Part shown: positions 42,482-51,582 of the stretch, in pieces
Position numbering within the stretch: the first letter of the stretch is position 1
Layout: every line of letters starts with the position of its first letter
Origin: Mesobacillus sp. S13
GTDB taxonomy: Bacteria; Bacillota; Bacilli; Bacillales; Cytobacillaceae
Direction of reading: 5' to 3'
Assembly (NCBI RefSeq): GCF_020422885.1
Contig: NZ_CP084622.1
Location: forward strand, 2,871,001-2,935,000
Length of the DNA: 64,000 nt
Position numbers and translations under genes: made by a program
Notes under the pieces: model-generated
Database searches by the model: none
The model's input: the letters and a program-made list of their open reading frames with translations, nothing else
What the model was told of the DNA's origin: nothing

Positions 42482-44317
42482 ATGCTTAAACCAATGCTCC
42501 CTACGCTGGCATTTGAAACGCCACAGGGGGATGAATGGCGTTATGAGATTAAATTTGATGGCTTTCGTGCCTTGCTGACATGGGATTCAGAAATTGAATT
42601 AACAAGTCGCAATGGGAAACCACTGCTGCCTCTGTTTCCGGAACTGACGGAGTTCCTCAAGGCCAACAAGGAAATGTTTGCACCATATTTGCCTTTGACA
42701 TTGGACTCAGAGCTGGTATATCTTGAGAACCCTTATAAAGCGAATTTTGGAGCGATCCAAATTAGGGGAAGAATGAGATCTAAGGAAAAAATGAAAACCG
42801 AAGCGGAAAGGAATCCATGCAGGCTAATGGTTTTCGACCTTTTGAGGATAAAAGGAAAAAACATTGCACCTGAGAGTTATCAAGATCGGCGGCTTAAGCT
42901 TCAATCCCTATTTTCTGACCTTGGACTCCCACTCTTTCCCAACCACCAAAACCCGGACTTGGTCCAGCTTGTCCCAAGTGAAAGAGAATTGAGCGACATA
43001 TGGGAGAAAGTTGTCATATATGATGGCGAGGGCATAATTGCCAAACAATATAATAGCAAATGGGAAGAAGGAAAACGAACGGATACTTGGATTAAATCGA
43101 AGAATTGGAAGTATGTTTCCTGTTTTGTGACGGCATATGAAAAATCCAATGGATACTTCTATATTTCAGTTTACAAAGATTCAAGAATCCATCAAATCGG
43201 GCTGGTTATCTTCGGATTCAAGCCCGAGGAAAAAAACGCCCTCCATCAAATCATCAAGCAAAATAAAAGTAGTGAAGATAATCAGTTCATCTATGTAGAA
43301 CCAGGCATCTGCCTTGATGTAAAGTATTTGGAAATTTACGAGGACCAACTCCGAGAGCCTCATTTTCATCAGTTCCGATTCGATCTAAGTCCAGACATCT
43401 GCACTTATGAAAAGTTCGTTTTCCAACAAAAGAATCTGCCTCCGGATATTGAAATCACCCATCCAGATAAGCCGATTTGGGAAGAACCTCCGATTCAAAA
43501 GGTGGATTATATCCATTATTTAAGGGAGATTTCTCCCTATATGCTTCCATTCCTAGAGAATCGGCTCTTAACTGTGATCCGTTACCCTCACGGTATGTTT
43601 GGCGAAGCCTTTTACCAAAAAAACGTTCCTGATTATGCACCGGATTTTGTCCAAACTTCAACATCTGAAGGAATCGACTATATTGTCTGCAATAATATGA
43701 AAACTTTGCTCTGGCTTGGGAATCAAATCGCCATTGAATTTCATATTCCATTCCAGACAATCAACAGCAAAGGGCCTGATGAGATTGTTTTTGACCTTGA
43801 TCCTCCATCAAGGGACGACTTTCATTTGGCGATCAAGGCTGCGCTTTATATCAAAGAGGTTTTGGATGAATTAAAGCTGATCAGCTTTATTAAGACTTCA
43901 GGAAATAAAGGTCTTCAGGTGTATATACCGCTGCCGGATAACCGTTATAGCTATGATGATACAAGACTGTTCACCTCTTTTATCGCGAACTATCTTGTTT
44001 CTAAAGAGCCTGATTACTTTACGATTGAACGTCTGAAGAAAAACAGGGGTAACCGTTTATATGTCGATTACATTCAGCATGCTGAAGGCAAAACGATTGT
44101 CAGTCCCTATTCCGCGCGAGGAAAATCACATGCTGGTGTCGCCACTCCTTTATTCTGGGAAGAAGTGAACGAGAAGTTGAATATTGAAGAATTCCATTTA
44201 GGAACGATCATCCAGCGCATTCAAAAGTTAGGCTGTCCATTCCGCACTTATTTTGCAGCAAAAGCAGAGCAGAACTTCGAACCGGTACTGAATGTTCTGA
44301 AGTCAAAAAAATCCTGA
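42482..44317 (+). CDS. ligD: ATP-dependent DNA ligase LigD (ligase plus polymerase)
   Basis: 611 residues, the length and domain order of B. subtilis YkoU. The N-terminal ligase domain has YEIKFDGFRALL (the AMP-accepting lysine), VYDGEGIIAKQY and WIKSKNWKYV. The C-terminal primase-like polymerase domain from about residue 325 has DEIVFDLDPPSRDDF (metal aspartates), KTSGNKGLQVYIPL and IVSPYSARGKS. No 3'-phosphoesterase domain, as usual in Bacillus. It seals ends held by Ku. AAAGGATG precedes the ATG; an ATG nine bases earlier is an alternative. Confidence 0.95.
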   Translation: MLKPMLPTLAFETPQGDEWRYEIKFDGFRALLTWDSEIELTSRNGKPLLPLFPELTEFLKANKEMFAPYLPLTLDSELVYLENPYKANFGAIQIRGRMRSKEKMKTEAERNPCRLMVFDLLRIKGKNIAPESYQDRRLKLQSLFSDLGLPLFPNHQNPDLVQLVPSERELSDIWEKVVIYDGEGIIAKQYNSKWEEGKRTDTWIKSKNWKYVSCFVTAYEKSNGYFYISVYKDSRIHQIGLVIFGFKPEEKNALHQIIKQNKSSEDNQFIYVEPGICLDVKYLEIYEDQLREPHFHQFRFDLSPDICTYEKFVFQQKNLPPDIEITHPDKPIWEEPPIQKVDYIHYLREISPYMLPFLENRLLTVIRYPHGMFGEAFYQKNVPDYAPDFVQTSTSEGIDYIVCNNMKTLLWLGNQIAIEFHIPFQTINSKGPDEIVFDLDPPSRDDFHLAIKAALYIKEVLDELKLISFIKTSGNKGLQVYIPLPDNRYSYDDTRLFTSFIANYLVSKEPDYFTIERLKKNRGNRLYVDYIQHAEGKTIVSPYSARGKSHAGVATPLFWEEVNEKLNIEEFHLGTIIQRIQKLGCPFRTYFAAKAEQNFEPVLNVLKSKKS

Positions 44318-44336
44318 GGGAGCTCCTCAGGATTTT
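44308..44336. terminator. Bidirectional terminator between ligD and dapF
   Basis: AAAATCCTGAGG pairs with CCTCAGGATTTT around five bases, overlapping the ligD stop and serving the converging dapF gene as well. Confidence 0.88.
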
Positions 44337-44342
44337 CTTCAT

Positions 44343-45323
44343 TTAAAATCGGCTTAGATACTTTTTAGCATGCTCCTGCAGCTTGCTGTACTGGATTTCC
44401 TCGTTGAAATCTTCTTGTTCAAGGATTTCAGTAAGTAGTCCCTCTTTTGAAAAATCAACGTCTATTTCAGCTGAGTAAACAAAAGTAGCATTGCCGATCA
44501 AGTCAATGGTATAAGTTTCATTCTCCTTATGGACAGCACATTGAACCATCCCGCCATTATTGTAGACATTGATCGGCTGGCCAAGTTCATTTTCCCCCAT
44601 CAGGCAGGTGACAAGTGTCGAGGCCGACATCGCTGTTCCACAAGCATTCGTATAGCCAACGCCTCGTTCAAAGGTCCTGACAAAGATGCTTCCCTTTTCA
44701 AGAAGCCTTATGAAACTGACATTGACGCCGTCAGGAAATAAATCATTAGGATTGTTTACCTTTTCGCTCAATTCCGTCTGCAGATTGGATTCCAATTGTT
44801 CCTTGCTAACTACAGTCGTTAGATGAGGGTTAGGAACTGACAGAGCTGTAAACGTCAATTCCTCCGATAACTGTGGAATCTTCTCCTGAATCAATGTTTC
44901 CTGGTCAAGATTCAACGGCAAATCCTTCAGGTCGAAAGTTACCGGAGAGATTTCCACCTGGTAAGTTGGAATATCACTGAAAATTTCTTCATGCTTTTTG
45001 ACCTTGAGGTTGGCTTTCATCGTTTCGATCACAGCTTCTTCGACACCAAGCTTCTCGCAGACATAGCGTCCAGCACAGCGAAGACCATTGCCGCACATGG
45101 ATGCCTCTGTACCATCCGAATTAAATATCCGATACTGAGCGTCTGCAACCTTGCTTGGACGTATGAACAGGATTCCATCCGCCCCTAGTGACGACTCCCT
45201 ATCACACAGCGCCAGCGCAAGGTCACGCCTTTTGAAATCATCAAATTTATAATTCCGGTCCGTTTCATCTATTAATAAAAAGTCATTATGTGATCCATGA
45301 CACTTAATCAAATCAATAAACAT
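44343..45323 (-). CDS. dapF: Diaminopimelate epimerase family protein, long form
   Basis: 326 residues, about 40 longer than B. subtilis DapF (284). Both catalytic cysteines are present, in ASMCGNGLRCAGRY and in GVGYTNACGTAMSASTLV. The N-terminal KCHGSHNDFLLID is the usual KxxGxxND motif. It would racemise LL- to meso-diaminopimelate for lysine and cell wall. The extra residues lie in the C-terminal tail and an internal loop. Related epimerases act on other amino acids (for example CntK on histidine), so the substrate is not certain. Start 45323 follows GGGGGC. Confidence 0.85.
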   Translation of the reverse strand: MFIDLIKCHGSHNDFLLIDETDRNYKFDDFKRRDLALALCDRESSLGADGILFIRPSKVADAQYRIFNSDGTEASMCGNGLRCAGRYVCEKLGVEEAVIETMKANLKVKKHEEIFSDIPTYQVEISPVTFDLKDLPLNLDQETLIQEKIPQLSEELTFTALSVPNPHLTTVVSKEQLESNLQTELSEKVNNPNDLFPDGVNVSFIRLLEKGSIFVRTFERGVGYTNACGTAMSASTLVTCLMGENELGQPINVYNNGGMVQCAVHKENETYTIDLIGNATFVYSAEIDVDFSKEGLLTEILEQEDFNEEIQYSKLQEHAKKYLSRF

Positions 45324-45426
45324 ATTTACGCCCCCAAAAACCTTCGTTATATTACAAGATGCCATAAATGCTCGAATTGTTCAATATTGAAAGACTTAAG
45401 GTTGAATTTTTCTTTTGGGTGATTTC

Positions 45427-45962
45427 TGCTTTTACCGTTTTTGGATTCACGGACGCTTTTCGGGTAATGCAAAGCTCCTGCTTTTACCGTTTTTGGATTC
45501 CCGGACGCTTTTCGGGTAATGCAAAGCTCCTGCTTTTACCGTTTTTGGATTCACGGACGCTTTTCGGGCAATGCTAAGCTCCTGCTTTTACCGTTTTTGG
45601 ATTCCCGGACGGTTTTCGGGCAATGCAGAGCTTCTGCTTTTACCGTTTTTGTATTCCCGGACGCTTTTCGGGCAATGCAAAGCTCCTGCTTTTACCGTTT
45701 TTGGACTCACGGACGCTTTTCGAGCAATGCTAAGCTCCTGCTTTTACCGTTTTTGTATTCCCGGACGCTTTTCGGGCAATGCAAAGCTCCTGCTTTTACC
45801 GTTTTTGGACTCACGGACGCTTTTCGAGCAATGCTAAGCTCCTGCTTTTACCGTTTTTGGATTCCCGGACGCTTTTCGGGCAATGCAGAGCTTCTGCTTT
45901 TACCGTTTTGGGATTCCCGGACGCTTTCCGGCAATGCTAAGCTCCTGCTTTTACCGTTTTGA
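45427..45962. repeat. Tandem array of 52-bp units (11 copies)
   Basis: TGCTTTTACCG starts at 45427, 45479, 45531, 45583, 45635, 45687, 45739, 45791, 45843, 45895 and 45946, so the period is 52 bp with one 51-bp step. Each unit then reads GTTTTTGGATTC(A/C)CGGACG, CTTTTCGGGCAATGC and AAAGCTCC. The 104-bp pair 45635-45738 is repeated identically at 45739-45842, showing recent two-unit duplication. It lies upstream of dapF and downstream of the copper-storage-like gene. No spacers. All frames are cycled through, so it is not coding. Confidence 0.95.
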
Positions 45963-46040
45963 ACTTGCAGAGCGAATTCCTGATATTGCAGCATGCTGCA
46001 TTCAGTTGTTCCCAGTCGTTCCCAATACATCACACAAAGA

Positions 46041-46068
46041 AAAAAGAACCAGCATGGATTGCTGGTTC
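46041..46068 (-). terminator. Terminator after four-helix copper protein
   Basis: GAACCAGCA/TGCTGGTTC with a five-base loop is followed on the minus strand by CTTTTTTC. Confidence 0.85.
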
Positions 46069-46076
46069 ACCAACTT

Positions 46077-46406
46077 TTAGGATGCCATTTTCCTGCATTC
46101 TTCCGCACATTTAAAGCAGGCTTCGGCACATTTTTGGCAGTGGTCATGATCATGCTGCTTGCATTCATTGCCGCAGGCTTCACAAATTTCTGCACAAAGG
46201 CCGCAAATTTGATTAACGAAGTGGCTATTTGTTTGCATCGCAGTTACTGCCATGCCGCAGATTTCGGCACACTCCCTGTCCATTCTGATGCACTCTGCCA
46301 TCATTTTTACATTTTCTTCTTTTAAACAGGAATCAAAACAAACATTACATGCTTCAATACATTCGATACATGCCTGGATACAATCTTGGTATTGTTGGCT
46401 CTTCAT
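46077..46406 (-). CDS. yhjQ: Four-helix-bundle copper-storage-like protein (DUF326, YhjQ-like)
   Basis: 109 residues with 18 or so cysteines spaced for a four-helix bundle: CIQACIECIEACNVCFDSC in helix 1, CIRMDRECAEIC in helix 2, CGLCAEICEACGNEC in helix 3 and CQKCAEACFKCAEEC in helix 4. This matches the DUF326/Csp family, whose members bind many Cu(I) ions inside the bundle. No signal peptide, so it is cytosolic as in Csp3. The role is likely copper storage or buffering. Confidence 0.88.
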   Translation of the reverse strand: MKSQQYQDCIQACIECIEACNVCFDSCLKEENVKMMAECIRMDRECAEICGMAVTAMQTNSHFVNQICGLCAEICEACGNECKQHDHDHCQKCAEACFKCAEECRKMAS

Positions 46407-46493
46407 GGTTCAACCTCCTGCTAGTTTTATCTATTTGTTAACCTATTGCAGTGGAGGATAAACAAAACTTTCAAATATGGGATATTTTTCAAA

Positions 46494-47285
46494 CTAGTGC
46501 TCATAGTACATATATCGGCTGGAGAGTGCTGCAAATACAGCCATCCGGTCTGCCTGTTCCATCGTATAGTCAAATGTTAAGACTGGGGTATTCGCTTCTT
46601 TGAAAAACTTTGTCCATTCCAATGGCATCCATCCTCTTTGCAGCCTGGCAGCCGTTTTACCGTCTTCATGAACAAACTTAAAATCGTGCATCGATCCCGG
46701 AATTCTCACTACCTTCATTTTTTTGCCGCCGCTCAGGAAAGCAAGGCCAATTGTCTCTTTTGCCGCTTTTTTCGGATAATACACACCAATCACATCTTTA
46801 TTAGCATTTAGAATCTTAAACCTATTTCGTTCTTGTATCAGGCTGCCTTCTAGATTCCCTTTGGAGTCATAGATTCCAATTCTTTTCAAGATTCTTTTAT
46901 CTATAAAATATGGGAGAAACCAGCGGTAGCTTTTAGAAGATATTTCTCTTAATTCACCGGCCAGCATTCCGTCAGGTGTAAAAAACAGTAACCTCACTGC
47001 CGGTGCAGGTGCAAAGCCAATCAGCAGATTGTTTTGCTCGAAAAGTTGTTTATTATCATAATGATGAGATGCTACCGCGCTCTCTTCTGATTTGTTCTTA
47101 TACAAAACATAGCGATTATAGTGGCTGAAAACGAAAAATAAGAAGGGTACTGCTACAAGAGTAAGAGGTATGTTCCAGGAAAACAGCAGGCTTGACGCCA
47201 GAATCACCACAAGAAGACCCGCTGATAGAATAGAACCATTTAAACTTATATAAGCTGTGTGCTGGTAATGTTGTTGTATGCTCAT
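46494..47285 (-). CDS. Hypothetical membrane-associated protein
   Basis: 263 residues with two hydrophobic helices near the N-terminus (about 14-55: ILSAGLLVVILASSLLFSW and PLTLVAVPFLFFVF) and a cytoplasmic beta-rich domain of about 200 residues with repeated short strands (KSYRWFLPYFIDKRILKRIG, NRFKILNANKDVIGVYYP in part). The repeated D/N-x-x-G strands resemble Tubby/LURP-like barrels, but this is only a visual impression. AAGGAG precedes the ATG. No function assigned. Confidence 0.6.
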   Translation of the reverse strand: MSIQQHYQHTAYISLNGSILSAGLLVVILASSLLFSWNIPLTLVAVPFLFFVFSHYNRYVLYKNKSEESAVASHHYDNKQLFEQNNLLIGFAPAPAVRLLFFTPDGMLAGELREISSKSYRWFLPYFIDKRILKRIGIYDSKGNLEGSLIQERNRFKILNANKDVIGVYYPKKAAKETIGLAFLSGGKKMKVVRIPGSMHDFKFVHEDGKTAARLQRGWMPLEWTKFFKEANTPVLTFDYTMEQADRMAVFAALSSRYMYYEH

Positions 47286-47372
47286 ATCTATTATCTCCTT
47301 GAAGAAAATCTACTTCGTCAATTTAATTCTATTAAACAAGGAGACTAATCATTCTACTTTTTTCATACAGAA

Positions 47373-47401
47373 CAAAACCGGACATTTGACATGTCCGGTT
47401 T
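47373..47401 (-). terminator. Terminator after subtilase
   Basis: AAACCGGACAT pairs perfectly with ATGTCCGGTTT around five bases, followed on the minus strand by TTGTTC. Confidence 0.8.
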
Positions 47402-47409
47402 CAATAGAA

Positions 47410-48798
47410 TTATTTAATGGTCAATGCATTTACTGCATTGATCAAACCATGACCAGTTTGCTCATCATACCCTGGTTTGAATAGATCTTCTGCTGAGCTT
47501 TGGATGATTGATTTTACTTGAGCAGGATTAAGCTGATCCTTGCCATGCTTGGCGATGACCACACCAGCAAGCGCTGCCACTTTTGGAGCTGCCATTGAAG
47601 TCCCGCCTTTACCGCCGTAACCATGTCCAATGACATTTTTATTTGCATCTAATAGTGGGACAGTGCTAAAGGCTAGGTAACTATTATCTCTGCCAGCACC
47701 AGTAGATGGATCATAATTTGGCCCAAGATCACCGCCTGGCGCCATAACGTCAATTTTCCCTACTCCATAGTTAGAGTAAAATGCAAGGTTCTTCAAAGCG
47801 CCGCCAGCAGAAACTCTGATCATTGTCTGGCTGCTCGGACTTCTGTGTGTTGCACCGTTGTCATCCCCAGATAATTTACCAGAGCTGCTAAGATCGACAG
47901 CGTTGTTCCCTGCAGAGCCTACAACTGTTACACCTTTCTGGATTGCGTACTGAATTGCCCGGTTGAACAATTGTACATCCGCAACGATGTCCTTTGTTGC
48001 ATACTCAGGATCCTGGAACCAATCATAACCACCAAGAGACATGTTGACGACATCAACATTATCATCAGCGGCTGTCATTAGAGCTTCAGCAATATGAGAA
48101 GTTGCAGCACCTCCAGTTGGACCAAACACTCTGTATGATGCAACCTTAAGATCTGGTCCCACTCCAAGAGCTTCACCTTTTGCAGCAATGGAACCGGCAA
48201 CATGCGTACCATGGCTGTTCTGGTCAATTGGATCATCATAACCAGGAACAAAAGACTTACCGCCTGCGTAATTATCTTTTAAATCAGGGTGATTATAGTC
48301 AATTCCAGTATCAATGACACCGACAACGATATCCTCACCATCTGCTGATAATCCTGTTCCACCTGGAAGATTCCATGATTCACCGTTATTTGTTACTTGT
48401 TTAATATCCCACATGTATTGGTTATAAAAGTCTGCACCTTCAATAAGGTCTTCCACTTCTACAGTCTCTCCATCAATCGTTTGTTCAGGGTATACAGTAT
48501 TCTCCACACCAGCTTCTAAAACAATGGATGACTTTTTGACTTCTTTTAGGAAGTTGGCATTTTTAGAGGTAACCTCTACCGCACCGAGCTTGTCCAATTT
48601 ATCTTCCACTTGACCGCCGGCTTTTTTAATCGCTTCGGCATAACCAGATGGAAGTCCCTGTTGATCCTTAAAGATTACCAGGTATGTATTCTCTGTATTC
48701 GATTCAGCTTCCCCTTTCGTTACACCTGCATTGAAAATGGTAGCCGCGCCCAGAAGGACTGCAAGTGTTCCTGCATATAGCTTTTTTCTTGTCGACAT
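47410..48798 (-). CDS. Secreted subtilisin-like serine protease (S8)
   Basis: 462 residues. Signal peptide at 1-31 (KKLYAGTLAVLLGAATIFNA core). An inhibitor-like propeptide follows (TYLVIFKDQQGLPSGYAEAI...). The catalytic triad is Asp in VGVIDTGIDYNHPDL, His in NSHGTHVAGSIAAKG and Ser in GKGGTSMAAPKVAALAG, with the oxyanion Asn in VVGSAGNNAVD. It is an extracellular protease released by self-processing. AGGAGGGG precedes the ATG. Monocistronic with its own terminator. Confidence 0.94.
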   Translation of the reverse strand: MSTRKKLYAGTLAVLLGAATIFNAGVTKGEAESNTENTYLVIFKDQQGLPSGYAEAIKKAGGQVEDKLDKLGAVEVTSKNANFLKEVKKSSIVLEAGVENTVYPEQTIDGETVEVEDLIEGADFYNQYMWDIKQVTNNGESWNLPGGTGLSADGEDIVVGVIDTGIDYNHPDLKDNYAGGKSFVPGYDDPIDQNSHGTHVAGSIAAKGEALGVGPDLKVASYRVFGPTGGAATSHIAEALMTAADDNVDVVNMSLGGYDWFQDPEYATKDIVADVQLFNRAIQYAIQKGVTVVGSAGNNAVDLSSSGKLSGDDNGATHRSPSSQTMIRVSAGGALKNLAFYSNYGVGKIDVMAPGGDLGPNYDPSTGAGRDNSYLAFSTVPLLDANKNVIGHGYGGKGGTSMAAPKVAALAGVVIAKHGKDQLNPAQVKSIIQSSAEDLFKPGYDEQTGHGLINAVNALTIK

Positions 48799-49030
48799 AT
48801 TACCCCTCCTTTTTCTTAATTTTCATTATATTTAAAATTCAAACTTTAGCAATATAATGAATTCGACACTAAAACCCAGTGTTTATCCAGAAAAATAGGT
48901 CTAATTTATTATTCGCTAAATAAACTTCAAAAGAAAACAACTTCAAAATATGTTAAAAGATTCATTTTAAAGTTCTAAATAAGTGAATGTTTCGACAAAT
49001 CAAATGACAAAAACAGTTCTTCATTCCTAG
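48799..49030. other. AT-rich spacer upstream of the subtilase
   Basis: 232 bases, strongly AT-rich, holding the protease promoter. No structured RNA, repeat or small gene is evident. Confidence 0.4.
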
Positions 49031-49065
49031 AAAAAAAATTAGGCCCGGTCATTGACCGGGCCTAA
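49031..49065 (-). terminator. Terminator of the yxlEFG operon
   Basis: TTAGGCCCGGTCA pairs with TGACCGGGCCTAA and runs into eight T's on the minus strand. It includes the yxlG stop codon. Confidence 0.9.
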
Positions 49066-49841
49066 TCAGCAAGCTCTTTTCTTTTAAATATATAGATTGC
49101 CATTACAACAAATAACACACTCATCAATAAAGTCATTCCAGTCGCTGGCCAAATATGTTCAGGCCAGCTTTCGGTAATCAACTTCTCCGAAACATAGGAT
49201 ACTAGCTGTGTCGGACTCCATTCGAGAAGGTGTTGGAAGGAACCACCTAAGATTGTAAATACGAAGACAGTAACAAGCGCTACCATTCCTGCTGCAACTG
49301 GCTGCATGAACATTGCACTGCAAAGGATTACAAAGGAGAGTACCAGTACGAGCCAAAGTGCATATAGTCCAAATGATTCCATGAAGGAGCCGAACGGAAT
49401 GAACTCAAATAGAACACCTGTATAATACCAGCTTGCCAACATTCCAAGGAATAAGGATAAGACGATCAGTATAATGGCAGCTGCCCATTTGGAAGTAATA
49501 TAAGACGAATAGGAAACTGGCTTTACAAGGATTAATTGTGCGACACCACTCTTTCTTTCACCAGCAATTATCCCCATCATCGAGAGGACGATTACCAATA
49601 TTCCAATCATCTGGTATTGTCCCAAACTCATGATAAATACTTCTTGAGCAGATGGTTCGGGCATTTCAAATACCGTCCCTTCAGGAAGGCCGCCGACGGA
49701 ATTAAGGATTTCAGGCAAATAATAGGTGGTTAATGGGTCCATCACCCCAAGTAATATAAAAGTGATTGGCATCCAGACCCATTTGTAGTTTCTTGCCATC
49801 TCCAGGAATTCTTTGTTTAATAGAGTGAACCACTGCTTCAT
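49062..49841 (-). CDS. yxlG: ABC-2 type permease (YxlG-like)
   Basis: 259 residues with six membrane segments, including WKLW-type first helix, IIAGERKSGVAQLILVKPVSY (cytoplasmic coupling region) and C-terminal helices. The ABC-2 family GERKSG motif is clear. It pairs with the adjoining ATPase, whose stop it overlaps by four bases. In B. subtilis the homologue belongs to the sigY-yxlCDEFG operon, which protects or regulates through sigma-Y; here only the EFG part is present. Confidence 0.82.
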   Translation of the reverse strand: MKQWFTLLNKEFLEMARNYKWVWMPITFILLGVMDPLTTYYLPEILNSVGGLPEGTVFEMPEPSAQEVFIMSLGQYQMIGILVIVLSMMGIIAGERKSGVAQLILVKPVSYSSYITSKWAAAIILIVLSLFLGMLASWYYTGVLFEFIPFGSFMESFGLYALWLVLVLSFVILCSAMFMQPVAAGMVALVTVFVFTILGGSFQHLLEWSPTQLVSYVSEKLITESWPEHIWPATGMTLLMSVLFVVMAIYIFKRKELAD

Positions 49842-50746
49842 TTTTGCACCACCTTCATGAACACATCTTCAAGACTTACAGAACCAATTTCATATCTAGT
49901 GAGAGGCCAGTTCTCCCTGGCTGCCTGACTCAGTAATGCCTCTTTAATTGTTTCAAGATCTTCCGTGTAAATACTTGCTTTATTGCCTTCAGTTTGAATG
50001 GAAACGATGAGTGGATGTTCTGAAAGAGAAATTAAAAAACTTGAAGCTTCCTGGCTAAAAGCAAGATCGATTTTTGACTGGTGATATTTTTCCCTGAATT
50101 CATCCATTGTCCCAGATTCTATTATTTCACCATTGTGGAGGAACAAAATACTCTCACACACTTCCTCTGCATCATTAAGGATATGAGTAGAAAACAATAC
50201 AGTCGCTTCCTTCTTTAGCTTCTCCAGCAATTCAAGTACCTCTCGCCTTCCAAATGGGTCCAGGGCGGAAACCGGCTCATCCAGCATAATCAATTTTGGC
50301 CTGTGAATGATTGCCTGGGCAATCCCAAGCCGCTGCTTCATGCCGCCGGAAAACTTGCCGATTCTCCTGTTTTTTGCATCCGCAATACCCACAAGCTCAA
50401 GAAGTTCAGCTGACCGCTCCTTCGATTCCTTTGCATCCAATCCAGATAGCTTCCCAACATACTCAAGGAATTCCCTCGCTGTCATCCAGTCATGGAAAAC
50501 AGGATGTTGCGGAAGATAACCAATTAACTGGCGATGGTCACCCCCCTGCTTTTCACCCGCAAAAGAAATCGTACCTTTGCTTGGTTCCAGCAGCCCTGAG
50601 AGCATTTTCAGCGTGGTCGTTTTTCCAGCACCATTGGCGCCGATCAATGCGACGCATTTCCCATTTTCTAGTTCAAAATTCAACCCTTTGATCACTCGTA
50701 AGTCTTTAAAACTCTTTTCCAAATTTTCCACTCGAACTAAGGGCAT
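49838..50746 (-). CDS. yxlF: ABC transporter ATP-binding protein (YxlF-like)
   Basis: 302 residues. Walker A IGANGAGKTTT (about 37-47), Q-loop YLPQHPVF, signature GKFSGGMKQRLG, Walker B KLIMLDEPVSALD and switch histidine STHILNDAEEV. The C-terminal 80 residues form the extra domain of CcmA-type exporters. The ATG at 50746 is chosen since AAGGAG lies nine bases upstream and it overlaps the yxlE stop as TAATG. It forms an exporter with YxlG. Confidence 0.92.
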   Translation of the reverse strand: MPLVRVENLEKSFKDLRVIKGLNFELENGKCVALIGANGAGKTTTLKMLSGLLEPSKGTISFAGEKQGGDHRQLIGYLPQHPVFHDWMTAREFLEYVGKLSGLDAKESKERSAELLELVGIADAKNRRIGKFSGGMKQRLGIAQAIIHRPKLIMLDEPVSALDPFGRREVLELLEKLKKEATVLFSTHILNDAEEVCESILFLHNGEIIESGTMDEFREKYHQSKIDLAFSQEASSFLISLSEHPLIVSIQTEGNKASIYTEDLETIKEALLSQAARENWPLTRYEIGSVSLEDVFMKVVQK

Positions 50747-50946
50747 TAATGATTTCTCCTTCCAATCACGAAATACAGGATAGGCCCGACGATGTTCACC
50801 AATAGGATAACAATGGCCCAAACCCATTTAGGACCGTTTGTTTTTTCAATTTTTATTAAATCAACCACCGCGACAATTAACAAAATCACTTGGATGATCA
50901 CTATAGGGGCAATTAAAGCCCAATTTATATCAGCGAATAATTCCAT
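50746..50946 (-). CDS. yxlE: PLDc_N-domain two-helix membrane protein (YxlE-like)
   Basis: 66 residues with two membrane helices: APIVIIQVILLIVAVVDL and WVWAIVILLVNIVGPILYF, ending in GRRNH. This is the short phospholipase-D N-terminal-like module (PLDc_N) found in YxlE. In B. subtilis YxlE acts as part of the sigma-Y anti-sigma complex. No sigY or yxlC/D precedes it here. TAATG overlap with yxlF shows co-translation. Confidence 0.82.
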   Translation of the reverse strand: MELFADINWALIAPIVIIQVILLIVAVVDLIKIEKTNGPKWVWAIVILLVNIVGPILYFVIGRRNH

Positions 50947-51051
50947 TTAAATAACCTCCTCATTTGTTCTTACACCCATAAGACGACTGAAGAGGAATAT
51001 CGTTCAAAAAATAATAAATTTTTTTGTTGTTACACAGTGTAAAGTACAGCC

Positions 51052-51085
51052 AAAAAAATCTCCGGCATATATCTGCCAGAGATTT
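51052..51085 (-). terminator. Rho-independent terminator
   Basis: AAATCTCCGGCA pairs with TGCCAGAGATTT with one mismatch and is followed by T's on the minus strand, downstream of the DUF4870 gene. Confidence 0.78.
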
Positions 51086-51110
51086 GTGACTAATTCCTCT
51101 TAAAGAAGTC

Positions 51111-51431
51111 TTAAAGAAGCCTGAATATGAATGGAATCCGATATTCTTGACCTTCATAGGCTTTTATCGCACCTACAATCGTGAACACCATGGCTAAAAT
51201 ACCAATGACCCACAACATGAAGATCCCAATCAGCAGGATGACAAGAATTCCACTTACTATTCCATAGACAGTATAAGAAATAAAAAAGTTCATATACTCC
51301 CTTCCGTGGTAATCAATATAGCTGGAATCATCCTTCTTAGCCAGCCAAATAATCAGCGGGCCAAGAAAAGCAGTAAAAAAGCTAATTACATAAATACCTG
51401 CTGCAATAAGTCTTTCGTCGTTTTTTGGCAT
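51111..51431 (-). CDS. DUF4870-type small membrane protein
   Basis: 106 residues with about three membrane segments. It starts MPKNDERLIAAGIYVISFFTAFLGPLIIWL and has the family hallmark of a short hydrophilic hinge (KKDDSSYIDYHGREYMNF) and YTVYGIVSGILVILL after it. DUF4870 proteins are uncharacterised bacterial membrane proteins of this size and layout. GGGGGAG precedes the ATG. The function is unknown. Confidence 0.78.
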   Translation of the reverse strand: MPKNDERLIAAGIYVISFFTAFLGPLIIWLAKKDDSSYIDYHGREYMNFFISYTVYGIVSGILVILLIGIFMLWVIGILAMVFTIVGAIKAYEGQEYRIPFIFRLL

Positions 51432-51582
51432 GATCTTTCTCCCCCCAAAACTCTTATAGTAACTTTACGAAGAAGGTGTAAAAAAGTTTCATCAATGGTG
51501 TACTTTTTCATTATAATGAAATGAAGAGAAACCTTGACTTCTTGCCAATGAGCAAGAAAATAAATTTAGGATAGGATCAAAA

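Noticed and set aside
45519..45962. Cys/Phe-rich coding frames across the 45-kb array
   Set aside because: The period of 52 is not a multiple of three, so frames rotate through the unit. No ribosome site.
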